From positions 4,981,661-5,045,660 of the forward strand of contig OX359250.1 of assembly GCA_947179485.1 (NCBI GenBank): a DNA stretch of 64,000 bases. Reading direction: 5' to 3'. Position numbers and translations under genes: made by a program. Shown piece after piece: positions 31,548 to 44,151 of this stretch. The DNA comes from Allacma fusca. Its lineage: Eukaryota; Arthropoda; Collembola; Symphypleona; Sminthuridae. The notes beneath the pieces were generated by a model. That model was not told the DNA's origin. It ran no database searches and worked only from the letters and a program-made list of their open reading frames with translations. Each line of letters starts with the position of its first letter. The first letter of the stretch is position 1.

Positions 31548-32572
31548 GGGGGAATGTGGCACTCTGTCTTGTTTTCATGATTTTAATGACCTCCAAAAGC
31601 GAGCAGAGAGCTCCATGTGATTAAAATGACACTAATGAGTCCAACAAGTATCTACACAAGGGATAGTTTACTGTCGGAGAGATGTGTTGGATCTCAAAAG
31701 AAAAAGGGATTCTAGACGAAAAGAAAAACTGTGTAGTGAGGGATGTAAATGGGACATGATTATTTGACTAATAAGAAGGAGGTTGGGGCTCCTCTCACTC
31801 CGTTTGACAATGTAAATGAAATACTTTCCTTGTAAGTGCATTGTCTCAATGGCATATGCAATGAGCATCTAAAAATGAGAACTTGACTGAAGGAAGGAGT
31901 GAAAAGCCAAAAGCAAATAGAAAAAATATACAAAGAACTCACACGCCCTTGATGTCGGAACGATGAATCTGTTGGGGTGCATCAGCAGCAGCCGCAGAGT
32001 CCACATCCACTTCGGCCTCTTCTGTCGTTGTCCTACTCTTCACTGTCGTTGCCTTTTCCGCATCTTGGAACAGAATGTGCTGAACTGCCTCCGTCGTCAC
32101 CCCCACATCAGTCTCATCATCACTAATCCTTGGATCAAATATTGTGGTTCCTTCTGTGAGGCCTGACCCGTCCGTTGTGGACACTGGCGGGTCACTCGGA
32201 TATCCATCATCCGATGACTTGTACTTGAGCGGACTCCCGGTCACAACATCACTAGTACTACTCACGCTTAGGGGACTCGAGACCGTTTTGTCCGGACTGT
32301 CCGGACTCTCATTGTTCGGGACCTTCGTAGTCCGACTTGAGTCGGGGGTGGTGGGACTCTCCGTAGAGAATTGCGTCACTAAGGGAGGACTTGTGGAAGT
32401 AGTAGTAGGATTGACCGGCTTAAAAAGTTCATCAAATTCACGACCCACACTATTGTTCTCATCTATGGAGTTTCCATTAAATTCCATCCGCAATACACTC
32501 AACTGCCTCACTTCCCCGTACATTCGACGCATCAGCCCTTGGTTCTCAAACACGAACGAGCGGACTGCGTGC
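25626..32572 (-). CDS. spz: Spätzle-family Toll ligand (5' end not resolved)
   Basis: Three exons on the minus strand join in phase: 32572-31943, 26208-26047 and 25887-25626, at least 350 residues. The first is a Ser/Thr/Pro- and acid-rich pro-region starting near [20 protein letters not shown]. The last two encode a cystine-knot domain with [49 protein letters not shown], and finally [17 protein letters not shown]. Spätzle proteins are secreted precursors, cleaved to release the knot, which binds Toll receptors in immunity or development. The knot looks nearer the Spz3/Spz4 type than the Spz1 type, from memory. About 48 residues follow the knot to a TGA at 25626-25628. No dibasic furin site is obvious before CPVK. 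The intron between exons 1 and 2 is 5.7 kb. Signal-peptide exon(s) upstream are unknown. Confidence 0.88.
26809..27765. repeat. Duplicated segment B, copy 1
   Basis: It is similar to 37338-37359 plus 39722-41080 in the same orientation. Shared blocks include GTTAAAAATCTTTGTACGTA, GCATTTTTGCATAGAG, CGAATTATTTAACCGATAAA and CAGGAGCTACCG. Copy 2 is interrupted by two insertions; copy 1 carries the 99-bp MITE. Confidence 0.85.
27144..27242. mobile_element. 99-bp MITE inserted at TA(T)
   Basis: The ends CGTTGGCTAAATTTTAAAAA and, read inward from the right, CGTTGGCTAAATTTTAAAAA are perfect inverted repeats. The element is flanked by TAT on both sides. The duplicate of this locus near 40047 reads TATATATATGAAGAGC with no insert, an empty site that supports recent insertion with a TA or TAT duplication. 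It is non-coding, probably a Tc1/mariner-type derivative. Confidence 0.85.
31508..31545. repeat. (GA)n microsatellite
   Basis: About 18 GA dinucleotides occur in a row in the Spätzle intron. Confidence 0.9.
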
Positions 32573-35500
32573 CTGGTTGGGGTAGCCGGGAAAATATTCA
32601 ACAAATTATGTTAGTGTTTTGTCAAACTGTATGTAATTATTAGGACGGCATTAGTTATGAGGCTGTCAGGAAACCTACAGCAGGGTATTATTTATTGATC
32701 AATTTTGTTAACGCAAAAAATTCAGTATAAAGGCATTCTCATAGCCAGGTTCCCCTTTCTGGGATGGGGTTACGAAGGGGACATTGCTCATTCCAAAAAT
32801 AAACACGGAGGAGCCGTAATAGCAAGCAAGTTTAGCCCCATAGTTTTGAGGCATAAAGTAATTTAATATTAAAGAAATGTAGAGACACACAGTCCATAAA
32901 ACCTACAAAACAACGTGAAATGGCTAAATTGTTTTCTAACCGATACTCTATAGAAGAGTACTTGGAACATAGCGGGAATCCTATGATTCGTGTTTAGTCA
33001 AATGCTAAATAACTTGTACAGGCTAAACTCAAACGTGATTCCCCTTTTTCCAGAGAATTTCCTTCCGATTTTTATCAAAAATTGACTATTGAACACAGCC
33101 CGTTTGAGTTTTAGTATTTCCCAGAAAACAATAATAAATAAAAATATATAATTTATTATTACACATTAAATCAATATTATTCCTACTTTGGAACAAAAAT
33201 AGTGTTCAACCAGGGATATCGTAAAGATTTAACTGTACTGAGCAGTCTGGACAAACTAAGTCAAAATATAGGCAATTCTGAAACATGCTGGGACACTGGT
33301 CCTTCATACAAACGTTCCAATTGTCGGGTAAATGAACCAGGCGTGTAAAGTGTGGCGAAATGTTGGGTTAATACAGAAAACAATAACGGAGCTCATTCGG
33401 CCTGTGACATTTTTTAACTCCCGGTTGTTGCTTTTGGATTTCCCTGCTTTTATTTCGGAGAGTAATATTTGTAACCTGACCCACAGTTTCAGTTGTATAA
33501 TACGTTGATGTTTCAACACAAACTCAAAACATAAACAATAAAAAGCGTCCGGTGACAGATATTGTAAAAGTAATTAATGTTTTCAGCGTCCCGGCATCTT
33601 TTGTCCACTCACAAATTATATTTGCTACTAGCTACTCATTTTTGAACTCTCGTGTCCAGATTTTTACAACATGTATTGACTAGGCCAAAAGATTTTTAGC
33701 ACTGCTTACTGAAGCTAAAGCTAAATGAAATGGCTGCCCTTTAAACTCAAAACATATTTGGTTCCACCGCCCGGCCTCACTGTCAGAGGTTCCGGAGTGC
33801 CTGAATTGTCACCGCCAAAATTAATCTAATGATATTAAAATCTAGTGACACTAATGTTCTACACTGGTACTGGTTTTGGATTTGAGAAAATACATAACAG
33901 ACTATGTATATTGCTGTCTAGAGATGGGAACTACTCAGTACCTTTTGAGCCCTGATTGTTTTTTACTGAATTTAATGTTCGACAATTGACAGCGTGGTTT
34001 TTTTAAAAAAAAGGGAGGAATAGGAGGTTCCATACCAAGGGTACTTATCGCCGGGTAAGTTGCACCAGGACTCTCGACTCAGGTCACATGGTAACCCTAG
34101 GTCAAGTTTAAGTAGCCTAGGAGTCTTGCTGACAATGGGTCTGGAGCAGGTCATCATGTACTCATTCCCAAATGAATGTCCGACAAAGATGATAGCCACC
34201 AGGAAAAAGTCTAGACGTTCTCTCGCAGTTACCTGCGAACATTCATGAAAGCAAAGGATTGGAATTAATGGTCAGTCCTGGGAAAATGTCAGTCCTACTC
34301 AATCACTTTAGAGGTTTTAGCCATGTGAATTTGTACGACAAAAAAATAATTCATTGACAATGTTCATATCATTTGATTTTGCGAAGATGATTTTTGTCAA
34401 GTGTCCAATAAACTACAGTTGACTTTTACAGGAGACAATTTACTGGTATTGGGTGACTCTGTGATTGGGAGGATGTTCGCATAATAATAATCTATCTAAT
34501 CTATGTATCTGAGCCCGATTCGGAAGTACATTAGAAAAGAGCAAGGCTCCAAAAGTCCTGTAACCTGTAACTCTGTTGGTGTTGGTGATAGTTGCCGGCT
34601 AAATACACAGACTTACTCACTCACTCCCTATTTTTTCTTGAAGACATCAGATCCTATGTACAGAGGTGGTTGTATGTATGTTAATGTTTGTACGTGCATA
34701 CGTAATGGAGGTGACTGGGTATATGTATCTCTACATACTGGATTGGATTGGTAGTAGTCGTGAGAGCATCTCCTTTCTGAATCTGAGGCAGATTCTTGAG
34801 CTCTCATGCTGGCTGCTCCTGTCCTATGTCGGGGGTGCATGTACATGTATATACGAGTGTGATCAATCGATTAACCTGTTTGTACAGTTAATACTGTATC
34901 ACTCTACCCCCAATTATATATTTTATTTTATTCTAATTTTTATACGTAACGTAACAACACACCACTTGGATTTACCTCGAAGGTCTTGTTATGAGCTAAC
35001 TTTTTCTTATTTGTTATTTGATGTCCCTTATTCCGTTATTGTTGGGGTTATATCACTATCTAACTATTATTATTATTATTATTATTATTCACCATGTTAT
35101 TGTTTGCATGATATATGTAATTACGAGAAATTTAAAAAAAAAAGGATCTTTAGATAATTACATAATTATTACATTAGATATTTTGAAAGCTAAATATTTC
35201 CTCTGCTCACGAATCGGGCTCGTTTTGTTATTTAAGTAAGTCCAGATCCTTGTAGTGTGATGTGTGTGAATGTGTACAGACAGTACAGAGCACTAGGAAT
35301 ATCTATAATATCTTGTCTGATTTTGTGGAGAGATAGATCTCCCTGTAAATTGGTTCCAGAGGAAGTTTTGGACATGGGATGAGCTTCCAATGTATAGTAA
35401 GTAAAATACAATGAACTCACCATAGTGACAATGAGGAGGTTGACGTTGATGGTGTGTGAAAGAAAACTCCAAAGCAACTACTGCTGGACACACTGGACAT

Positions 35501-36508
35501 GCACACTCACAGGGTAAATAGATGAGGAAGATGTATTAATGTTACAGACATGTTTTAACAAAAATGTCTCCGAGATTTTCCTCACTTCTTTTTGCTGTTA
35601 TTGTGTTGAATGAAATGATGTTGGTTGGAGTGGGACTCCGTCTAAAGTGGTTATAGGAATAGTTGAAACGAGCGGTCAGCAGGACACACTGACGGTAGGT
35701 TGATATGCAGAGAGACAACCCGAGAGAAAAAGCAAGAACACAATCAGAGCCTGTGAATTGACTAAAAGTGAATAAAGGTGTTGTGATGTTTCCCTATGCG
35801 GTTGCTTATGATGACATGATTGTGTGGCTGGTTCCGAGTAAAGTGTGTGAATGAAATGGCTTGAGGTAGTAAAACCAAGATTTTCTCTGTATTCAGACTG
35901 ACGTCTCAAGTGTGTCAAATGTACCGTTACCTGTTCCTCTTCTGCCTTTCTTGTACACCCTTTAGCCAGAGTCAGATTAACTTTTCGATGTTATTAGTCT
36001 TTCCGGCACCCGGCCTATCTTCACTCCACACACCAGTCAACAGCTCAACCCTAAATGGGATTTTCACTTTTTCATCTTCATTAGCATCTTATATACCCTT
36101 CCTTATGCGCCCCTTTGGATGTCTCCTAACACAACACTATATTTGACCAATTCATCCACGACGCAATTCCTTTTATTGGTTATAACACCCTCAGTATCGA
36201 TATAGGGGCACACTATATAGTCATTTATTTGAATGGTCTTCAGAACCAGAAATAGTTACATTTTGATTGGCTTCCTCCCGTTTATTATTTTGTTTTTCTT
36301 TGGGTAATACTATATATAAAGGCTTCGGATGGGAAGGGTGGCGGGTTAAATTTTTAGCTTTTGTGTCTCAGGTTGGGTTTTTGTGTTAGTACTCCTGTCC
36401 AGAAGGTAGACTGGGTGAGTGGGAGGAAGTATACTGTACTATGTATAGGAGAGTGTTCAGGGAATGTTACATATACTATTATAACAATTGTTTTCATACT
36501 TTTCCAAT
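32573..36508. other. Region upstream of the resolved Spätzle exons
   Basis: The signal-peptide exon of Spätzle should lie here or further on. One GTGAGT donor on the minus strand (at 35420-35415) follows a stretch ending CATTGTCACTATG, and the end phase could fit the 32572 acceptor in one frame, but that frame is not hydrophobic. A hydrophobic stretch ALIVFLLFLSGCLSAYQP is open on the minus strand at about 35690-35750, but its donor phase does not match. Neither is called as an exon. Confidence 0.35.
36313..36414 (+). promoter_or_regulatory. Possible plus-strand promoter and first exon
   Basis: TATATAAAGG occurs at 36313-36322, and a GTGAGT donor at 36415-36420 would close a first exon of roughly 70 bases beginning about 30 bases after the TATA box. 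No downstream coding exon was found, so the transcript is hypothetical. Confidence 0.2.
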
Positions 36509-37314
36509 TTTAATTATTGTTTCAGGTAATCCAGATAGAAAAGTTAAGCAGGAGGAAATGTAGAAAAATTGTTATTCGGCTCCATATCGTTCCCTGTTCC
36601 TAATATTGAGTTGTTGTGAAACGCGCTTGGTCACTCTTCAAATGCGCCAGAGAATTCCGCACTTATTAAATGCTATATTGTCGCGGAAAGGATCCAAGTG
36701 ACTTTTGCTAGTTGTTATTGTTGTTCGTGGGGTGCACGTGCACTTGTGTGCAGGAGAATTGTAACTAAATCCTACAAACAGTGCGGCCTCATGGGAGGGA
36801 ATGCAGACCGCAGGAAAGTAATCAATGGGACTTGCTAATAACTCCAGACTCTGGTCATTTTTAAAACCCACATATGATCACAAGTTATATTTTCATGGAA
36901 ATTTGTTCAAAAAACGTTTATGCGAATAAGCTTCACCGGGCTTATTATTACCCTATAAATAAGTGTTACTCCTCGTATTTGAATTCATCTTAGTACGAAT
37001 TTTTTTTGGGAGCGGTGCATGCTAAATTGTAAGGAAAAAATATTACAACGTTTTGAAAGAGATTCAGACCCTGACATGTAACTTAACATTCTGTATTTGG
37101 GGGAATCTGCTCTTTCGTATGTATTTCTAGTCATTACATATACCTACGTATATATTCCAGTTAAATTCCTTACGAACTAGCGTACTAACGAGACGACAAA
37201 ATTGGAAGCATAACAATTTTTTAAATAAAATAATAAAACAATTTGGGAAGGCTTGTCCCCATTTATTTTTCATCGCGGTTGTCGAGAATTATAACCGGTA
37301 CTTTTGCAATAGAA
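36509..37314. repeat. Duplicated segment A, copy 2 (decayed)
   Basis: Closely similar to 24841-25671. It contains a broken copy of the small membrane-protein first exon (minus strand ATGGAGCCGAATAACAATTT near 36575, with the GTAAGT donor lost) and the last 13 codons and stop of the Spätzle gene near 37270-37310. The knot exons that follow in copy 1 are missing: after 37314 only about 24 bases separate it from the start of segment B. It is non-functional. Confidence 0.85.
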
Positions 37315-37337
37315 AATCACACTCATTTCGTTTATAT

Positions 37338-40300
37338 TAGTTAAAAATCTTTGTACGTACTTTATCATTGTTGCAGGGGCAAAATAACGTCCGCCAAAGT
37401 GGGTGGGGGGCAAAGCACCAAAAATCACATATGTATGTACATAATTAATAGCCTATACATAATGAAATAAAATCATATATGTAATTACAATATCGACTAC
37501 CCCCATATATTCTTGCAGATTTTCCAAAATTTGTTTCAGTGACTTTGACACGATCATCACACGAAAATCATTCGACAAACGTTGGGTTTCATTTAGATCT
37601 TTGAAATTAAAGTAGACATTTGAGATGCTCTTATTGTCCTTGTTATTGTACTTGTTGTTATCTTCCATGTAAATGTTTCAAATTTACCGGACTAGTGAAT
37701 AATTATTGAATGAGAGAGAAATCTTGCACAGAGGAATTCTGCTGGCTACAATTTTTTGTCAAGCAGAAGATTCCGCCACCTCGTGGTACAAAAACGTATT
37801 CAGACTCCGTCCCGAAGTAGCATAAGAACAATATTTATTCTTTTATTCGCTTAAATTGTCCCAGACCCAGGAGCCCGGAACTTGGGCCTCCGGCCCCGAT
37901 CAAAAGACCCGTGTAGAGAGAAACACGTATCGTTGTCAGTCAATTCCCCCCAACTATTGGCAACTGTATTTTAAATGTGTGGTTATATAGGGGGCCCATA
38001 TAAGTACAGATAAGGCCCACATAAGTAAAAGTGAGAATGTTCCAAAACGTATTCAGTTTTGCAGAGAGCGCAATTTGCACATCACCAAGGATTAGACTTT
38101 ACAGTTCACACATGCCGGAAATCAGGGCTACGCTACAAGAGACAGAATTTCGGCACAAACTTATGAAATATCTGAAAAATTGCGATTGGTTTCGCATTTC
38201 GCATACAAGTTACAACACAGTAGTGTTTTGAATCTGACTCCCTCCAGAACTTCCATGTAAACATTGGGAGATGAATATTAACATCCAAAGGACCGACATT
38301 ATTTTCTCTCCTTAACCTTAATTTTTCTCTACATTGATTATTATTTTGACCTGGCATATGTCAATAATTCCTAACGTAAGGTCTACAGCCTGATAGCTTA
38401 CTAAACAAGATCATTGGGTTCGTTGAACTGACGTCAAAATATGTTACGAAAATAATTTTATGTGGTACCGAGTACCAAAACCAAATAAGAATATTAATCC
38501 GATTTCGGGTGTATTTATTTTTCAAAATAAAAATTCCAATTCCAATAATTTATTCACATACTTTGATACAATACTAATATTATTTAAATACCTGGAAAAT
38601 ATGTTTTCTATTGCGAACCTTAATAATTAGACCATTAAATCTTCAAACCTTTACGACTTTCAGCAGAAATTTCACATCAAACGTCAAAATTTCCTTCCTA
38701 TAAGTAACTCACGCGACCATTTCTCCCCTGAAATCGAAATAATTTCTGGTTTCATAAATTCAACCAATTATCTACATAGCCTCGGAAATGTAGAACACTA
38801 CTTACTTTCTACAATTTGTTTTTGTGATTCAACTTAACGAAAATCAATCCACATATAAACAATAAAGCCAAATGGTCCTGTGCACCTTATGGTCCTTACG
38901 CAATATAATATTGAAGTTGTTTGGTAATGCATGGTAATAGATGGTATATAATATGTAACACCTATCTCTAGTACATTATGTCCGAAATTAAGTACATGCA
39001 TAAGTATCTGTATCATTTTCATGGCTCCGTGAAGTCGAGGTATTTTTCAAAGATAATAAAAATTGATCCAAAAATTGGCTCTGGACGTTCAGTATCTAAA
39101 TTAAGCCCAACCGCTTTTCAATTCCACCGACATTTTCAATATTTGAAGTATCGGGTTAGGTATTTGAAATAAATATAAACGTAAATTACGATTACGAATA
39201 TTTGTAGCGATGTAATTATAATAGAAATACTTCCGTAATATGGTAAATAAAATACTGATTCCGATATGAATACCAAAAATTAAGGTGTTTGGTTGGACTT
39301 TGATTGCCCCTCCTTGGGAAAAAAGTAGAGGGGACACAGGGGTCGGATTTTTGTAAATCTCCCTGGAAGAGCATTTCTGAATTTCCCTGCTGACTATTAT
39401 CTCCCTTCTAGTAGGTCCTCAACGATTTCAAAAATCCCTGTTGGTAAAAAAAATCCCTTACAAGACGTGAAATCCCTGCCAAATTAGGCCAATCAAGACA
39501 AAAATCCCCGTTTGCTTAACAAATTTCCCTGAAATACGTCAACAAATTTGAAAATCCCTGTCAAAAAAAAGGACAAAGATTTTAAAAATCTCTGTTCGTA
39601 AAAATAAATCCCTTCCCTTTGAGATTTTCCGTGCCAGAAATATTTTTTCCCTGGGAAATCTTCCCGTCTTCCTACAAAAAGGGGATAATGTCCCATCCAG
39701 CAGGCCTATTGTTTTGCCCATGCATTTTTGCATAGAGTTTTGGTATCTTATACGAAATTAATCTGATGGATCCGTTCAAAATAAAATTGAGGATAATAGA
39801 GTATTCCATTAGCGTATAGGAGCTGATTTTGAGTCAAGAATATTCTAACGCCTTGATGGCGGTTTTTGGAAAACTACAAATGTAAATGGATTTTGATGGC
39901 AAGTTGCAACACCCACAATTACGTTAGGTTCTTATATTGTCGTTCCTGACGCGGGGCATAATTGTGGATGCTGCCACCAAAATCACACGACAGTTTGAGT
40001 TTTATGGGATAGTATGAACCAGCTATAAGTTTTATCTTTATGTATGTATATATATGAAGAGCTCAACAGCGAAACGGAATAATAAGGTATTTCTTCGAAA
40101 GTGTTAATTCTTCATCTTATTTCTTTTTCGTTGTCTAAGTCGGAATAAGTCCAGACATAAACCCACAAAATGTTCATAAATCATAAATGCTAATTTTGTA
40201 ATTTTAATATAATTTATACAAACAAGCATCGTAAAATATACGAAAGATAATATAATACCCCATCTTTACTTGCTCTCGAAAGTGCTACTCCAACCGATTA

Positions 40301-41080
40301 TTGATGGAAAACTGTCTAAGTCCATTTTATAAAAATCATGAACTATTTGTGGACGAATTATTTAACCGATAAATTTAGTAGTTATTGTGTGACAATACTG
40401 CATGTCATTTCCAGGGATGGAAAATGTTGCTGAAAAATGTTGTAAAAGGGAAAAAATGAGCGGGTGGGTTTAATAACGTCAAGGAAACCGTGAAGTAGTA
40501 ATTTGGTTAATTAAAATCAAATAATTTACACGAAAACGTAAACAAAACCCGACAGGTTACGTCAGTGTTCGTTTTTGACTATACCTTGCCCGTTAAACCA
40601 ATTTTGCCCTCTAGTTACTCGACACTTACTGGACTTAGGAAGCAGCAAGAAAGTAGGGAGACTAATTTTTCACGAACATACTCACACTGCCAGTAAATAA
40701 GAGCATACGAACAACATTCCAACATTTCATCCGTCCCTTTAAGTTATTCCAGGATTGTTTACTGTAAACAATTCAGAACAGAATGAAATATAACAAGAGA
40801 TTTTGATTTTGTGATCACAAATATTCAAAATGAGCCGGGAAATGTGAGCTGGAAGGACCATAGTCATGTCAATGACAATAAAAGTAATATTTTAAATCCT
40901 ATAATTACTAGAAGAGGTTCCTATTTGTACGAATTTGTCCGTCTTATTTCATTTTTAACATCGTAGGGGAAATGGTTGAAGAACACTATGCAACAAATTC
41001 TTCGACCAAGCGTAAAATTGCTAATCAATTTCAAGAAACAGGAGCTACCGAAAGGTGGACGTAAAGACCCGCAGCGGTTC
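37338..41080. repeat. Duplicated segment B, copy 2, with two insertions
   Basis: Segment B resumes after an insert at 37360-39721 and is interrupted again at about 40490-41020. Both inserts are absent from copy 1. Outside them the two copies align with small differences and the same order. Confidence 0.8.
37360..39721. mobile_element. Insertion of about 2.4 kb in segment B copy 2
   Basis: Comparison with copy 1 shows the inserted DNA directly. Near its left edge is GGGGCAAAATAACGTCCGCC (from 37377); read inward from its right edge is GGGCAAAACAATAGGCC, so short inverted ends are likely. The right third (39330-39700) is a degenerate array of AAATCCCTG(T/C) words, homologous to 7146-7200. No transposase frame or clear target duplication was found; it may be composite. 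Confidence 0.55.
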
Positions 41081-41440
41081 CATCCCCTTTTGGGGATGTT
41101 TCCCTAATAATACCCCTGTCCCTGACGCGTATATAAAGTCTCCCTTTACCTAATGCAAAGTTTACCCTATCCCCTACAGTATAAATTATCCCGATTCCTA
41201 ACGCATAATTTTTCCGTACCCCTAAACACTAAAGCAAAGTTTTCGCCGTACATATCCCTAAAACAAAGTTATTCTAAACCTAACGGATACAGCGCCCCCT
41301 ATCACATAAATTAACCCTTATCTCTAACACATAAATTCGCCAGTATACTTGACGGACATATAAAGTTTCCCTTATATATCTAACGTATAAAGTTTCCCTG
41401 TCCCGAAGGGATTGGGACACAAAAACACGCACGTACTCAC
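41081..41440. repeat. Degenerate CCTAACGCATAAAGTTTCCC-type repeat
   Basis: The words CCCTAT, CCTAACG and ATAAAGTTTCCC recur irregularly at about 35-50 base spacing from 41100 to 41400. It looks like a decayed tandem or subterminal array with no coding content. Confidence 0.5.
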
Positions 41441-41999
41441 ATTTTATAATAGTAAAGAAAGGAAAGATACATGTTACTTGAAAATTAAAGCAAATATTAA
41501 GAATTTCATGTGAAGCTATTATAATGCTACAATAATAATTTATTATTGACTACAAGTATAGGCCTAATAATTTTGGAACAAGTCCTTACCAAATCTTGTT
41601 GTAATTTAATAAAAACTGATGGAAAGAGTAGATTCCTTTCATAGATTACGATTCTGAAATAATTTAGTCGGGGTATCATAGTTTGAAATACACGAGAGGT
41701 CAAAGGTCACCTGTGTAATTCATTGCAGTGCTCGGGTACGCTGACGGAGCACAAATGTATGTACCTATTATACACCGCAAATTGTTCCTACTCCGCCTTG
41801 GATTTGGAAAACTCGTTATGGAGGATATGATGATGGGGTGCATAGCCAACAAGAAGAGACGGCCATGAAGGTATTAGTAATGACGCCGACGAGCCAGTCC
41901 TTAGGTGGTTACTCCAAGGAGAACCAGAAAAAGGGAGAGATGTGAAGCTGTTAGGTCTAGAAACGAGGTAATGATACAACGATACAAGTGACATAAACG

Positions 42000-43345
42000 A
42001 ACTCAAGTTTCTCCACCAATACCAATACCGACAAACTACGGAAATGTGTGATCACTCTTAGGACGAAAACATTACCCGGTTAGAAAAATGTCTCAAGGGA
42101 AAAGCAAGAGCAGCTGTCCTTCCTATCCTTAGATTGGCGCAAAATGTAGACCACGTGATGCAGACACTGGAGAATGTTTTTGGTAGATGAGACCAAATCA
42201 TCAAGTCAATGATTTCGAAATTCAAAATTTGTGTCTCACCAACTGCAAAGAAACCCGATTCTTTGATCCAATTCTGGAACCTCGTCTCAAACCTTGCAGA
42301 AATAATAAACAGCTGAAGCTGTCTGAAAAAGTCGTTGGAAGACTGTTAAGGGAACAGCCACAAATGTCAACATCACAAAATGCCCAGTTTACAGACCCAT
42401 GGACCCCACTGACATTAATGCGACATATTCACAAGACTTGACTGACCCACCACTAGTGATTGCAACATCCACCAGGGCTTAACTTACAGGAACTAAATTA
42501 TGCCATTATCGGAGCTTGATTCTAATTCTAAATGAGTCAGATTCATATTCAATGTGCAATGTGTTATGGCACCAGTGAACGAAATATTAAAAAATTCATT
42601 GCTTTTTTAATATGCGCGTCTAAAAGGAATCCTGGTTATGTCTTGAAAACTGCTCGCGAAATTATTGCGACATCAAACAGGATAAAGACCCATTGACTAA
42701 GACACTCGAAGCAATCAAATAGCGCAGGGACCCACTGACTATTTTGATGTTGACATTTGTGGCCTTTCCCTAAGACAGATTAAAATCTATGCTACTTTTA
42801 CTTATTCCGGACATGGTCAGTAGACGGCGCTAGCGCGGAGACTACCATGACAAATGGAGATAATAAAAACCAATTGGCCTTATCTGAATGACATTCCGTT
42901 CTCTTCTACGTTCAACGCTAACTAAGGCGATTTTAATTGGCTCGGACAACATTTTACTGTCCACTCTTCGAAAACTGCCCCAGGGACACTGGAAAGATCC
43001 GGACATGGCAACTTTCCAATTTCAAATAGAGTGGACAGTGTGGACACCAAATTCGTATTCATCTTCAGCTGAGTCTGAATTGATGAAGATCATCAAGGAA
43101 TCTTCCTCTACGGAAAATTTTGGCGTGCGAAAAAGAAGAAAATTCGCAGTTTTTGACGCGGCTTGCAAGTCATTTGGAGTTAGTCTAAACGACTGTCTCT
43201 TAAAGGGCCCAGATCTTTTAAATTCATTTCCTGCAGTATTGTGGAGATTTAGAAGACATGATGAGTTTACCATGCAAGTCGTAATTTTCGCAGAATGTTC
43301 TCCAGCATCCACTTTATTCTACAAATGTGACGCAGAAGAATGATG
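42000..43345 (+). mobile_element. BEL/Pao retrotransposon fossil (gag and pol pieces)
   Basis: Two pieces are recognisable. At 42050-42300 a gag-like stretch with RLEKCLKGKARAAV, resembling the DUF1759 region of BEL/Pao elements. At 42888-43343 a protease/RT-border piece with ILIGSDN, EWTVWTPN and FGVSLNDCLLKGPDLLNSFP, typical of BEL/Pao reverse transcriptases. The element is truncated and broken in several places. No LTRs were identified. It is a fossil of moderate to high age. Confidence 0.7.
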
Positions 43346-44151
43346 AGGAACTTTTGAAATTACACGATCGAAAGTCATGGAGAGTTTTAGGACCCACAAA
43401 TTTTCATAGGAAAACCTTGAATTAATAAAGAATTCGTCAACTTATTTTTGTGAACATTGAACAAAGCACAGGTTCCTTTCCCAAGTTGAAAATTGGTTAC
43501 AGGTCTTAAGGTTAACATCTACTGTGAGCAATTATTGATAAATTATGCTTATTTGCGTTAGTGGTGGATATAATATGCTATTACTTAAAACCCTTACAGA
43601 ATCTACTTGTAAAAATATGACCTGAAACAAATACCAGTGCATCGGGCTTCAGAGGATATGTAGCTCTTTACTAGGATAAGTATAGGATTCAAAGTTTTAA
43701 TAAAATCGTAAGGAATGCCTCATCGTTCTAAATACGCGTGCATTGGGGTGTTGTTATAGGAAGAATCGACTGTCTTATCACCGTCATAGTGTAAATTTAA
43801 GGAAAAAACTTAGTCACAACGTACAAGCGTTGTCGTTAATGAACTAATGTCCATATGGAATTTGTTACAAAAAAGCTGAAAATTTTATTGTTATTAGGTT
43901 TATATCCCTGACATAAGTGTCAGAAACTTAGATGGTTGGAGGATTAATGGAGTGGCCGAAAGAATATGACTCTGAAGACGACTGTTATTGTCAATATAGT
44001 AACTGTGTTTCAAAAACAGCAAGAAAATAAATACGCTTGCCAGGGATTTGCCCACTTTTATTTTACAATGGCATATACTCATTACAATAAAGTTTTCAGG
44101 TCTTAATATCATTCCAAAAAAATATCTTATTGTTTTTGCGGCATCCACGTA

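Larger units (their letters stand above)
26209..31942 (-). other. Large Spätzle intron
   Basis: It contains duplicated segment B (26809-27765) with a 99-bp MITE inside, AT-rich sequence, and a (GA)n microsatellite at 31508-31545. The short frames at 29863-30090 and 30804-31016 were considered as exons; neither has a matching phase and family signal. Otherwise no structure is visible. Confidence 0.6.

Noticed and set aside
35421-35501. Signal-peptide exon of Spätzle
   Set aside because: A GTGAGT donor is present but the phase-compatible frame is not hydrophobic, so it is left as unresolved.
42888-43343. Possible host gene of 151 codons
   Set aside because: The sequence matches the protease/RT border of BEL/Pao elements, so it is part of a retroelement fossil.
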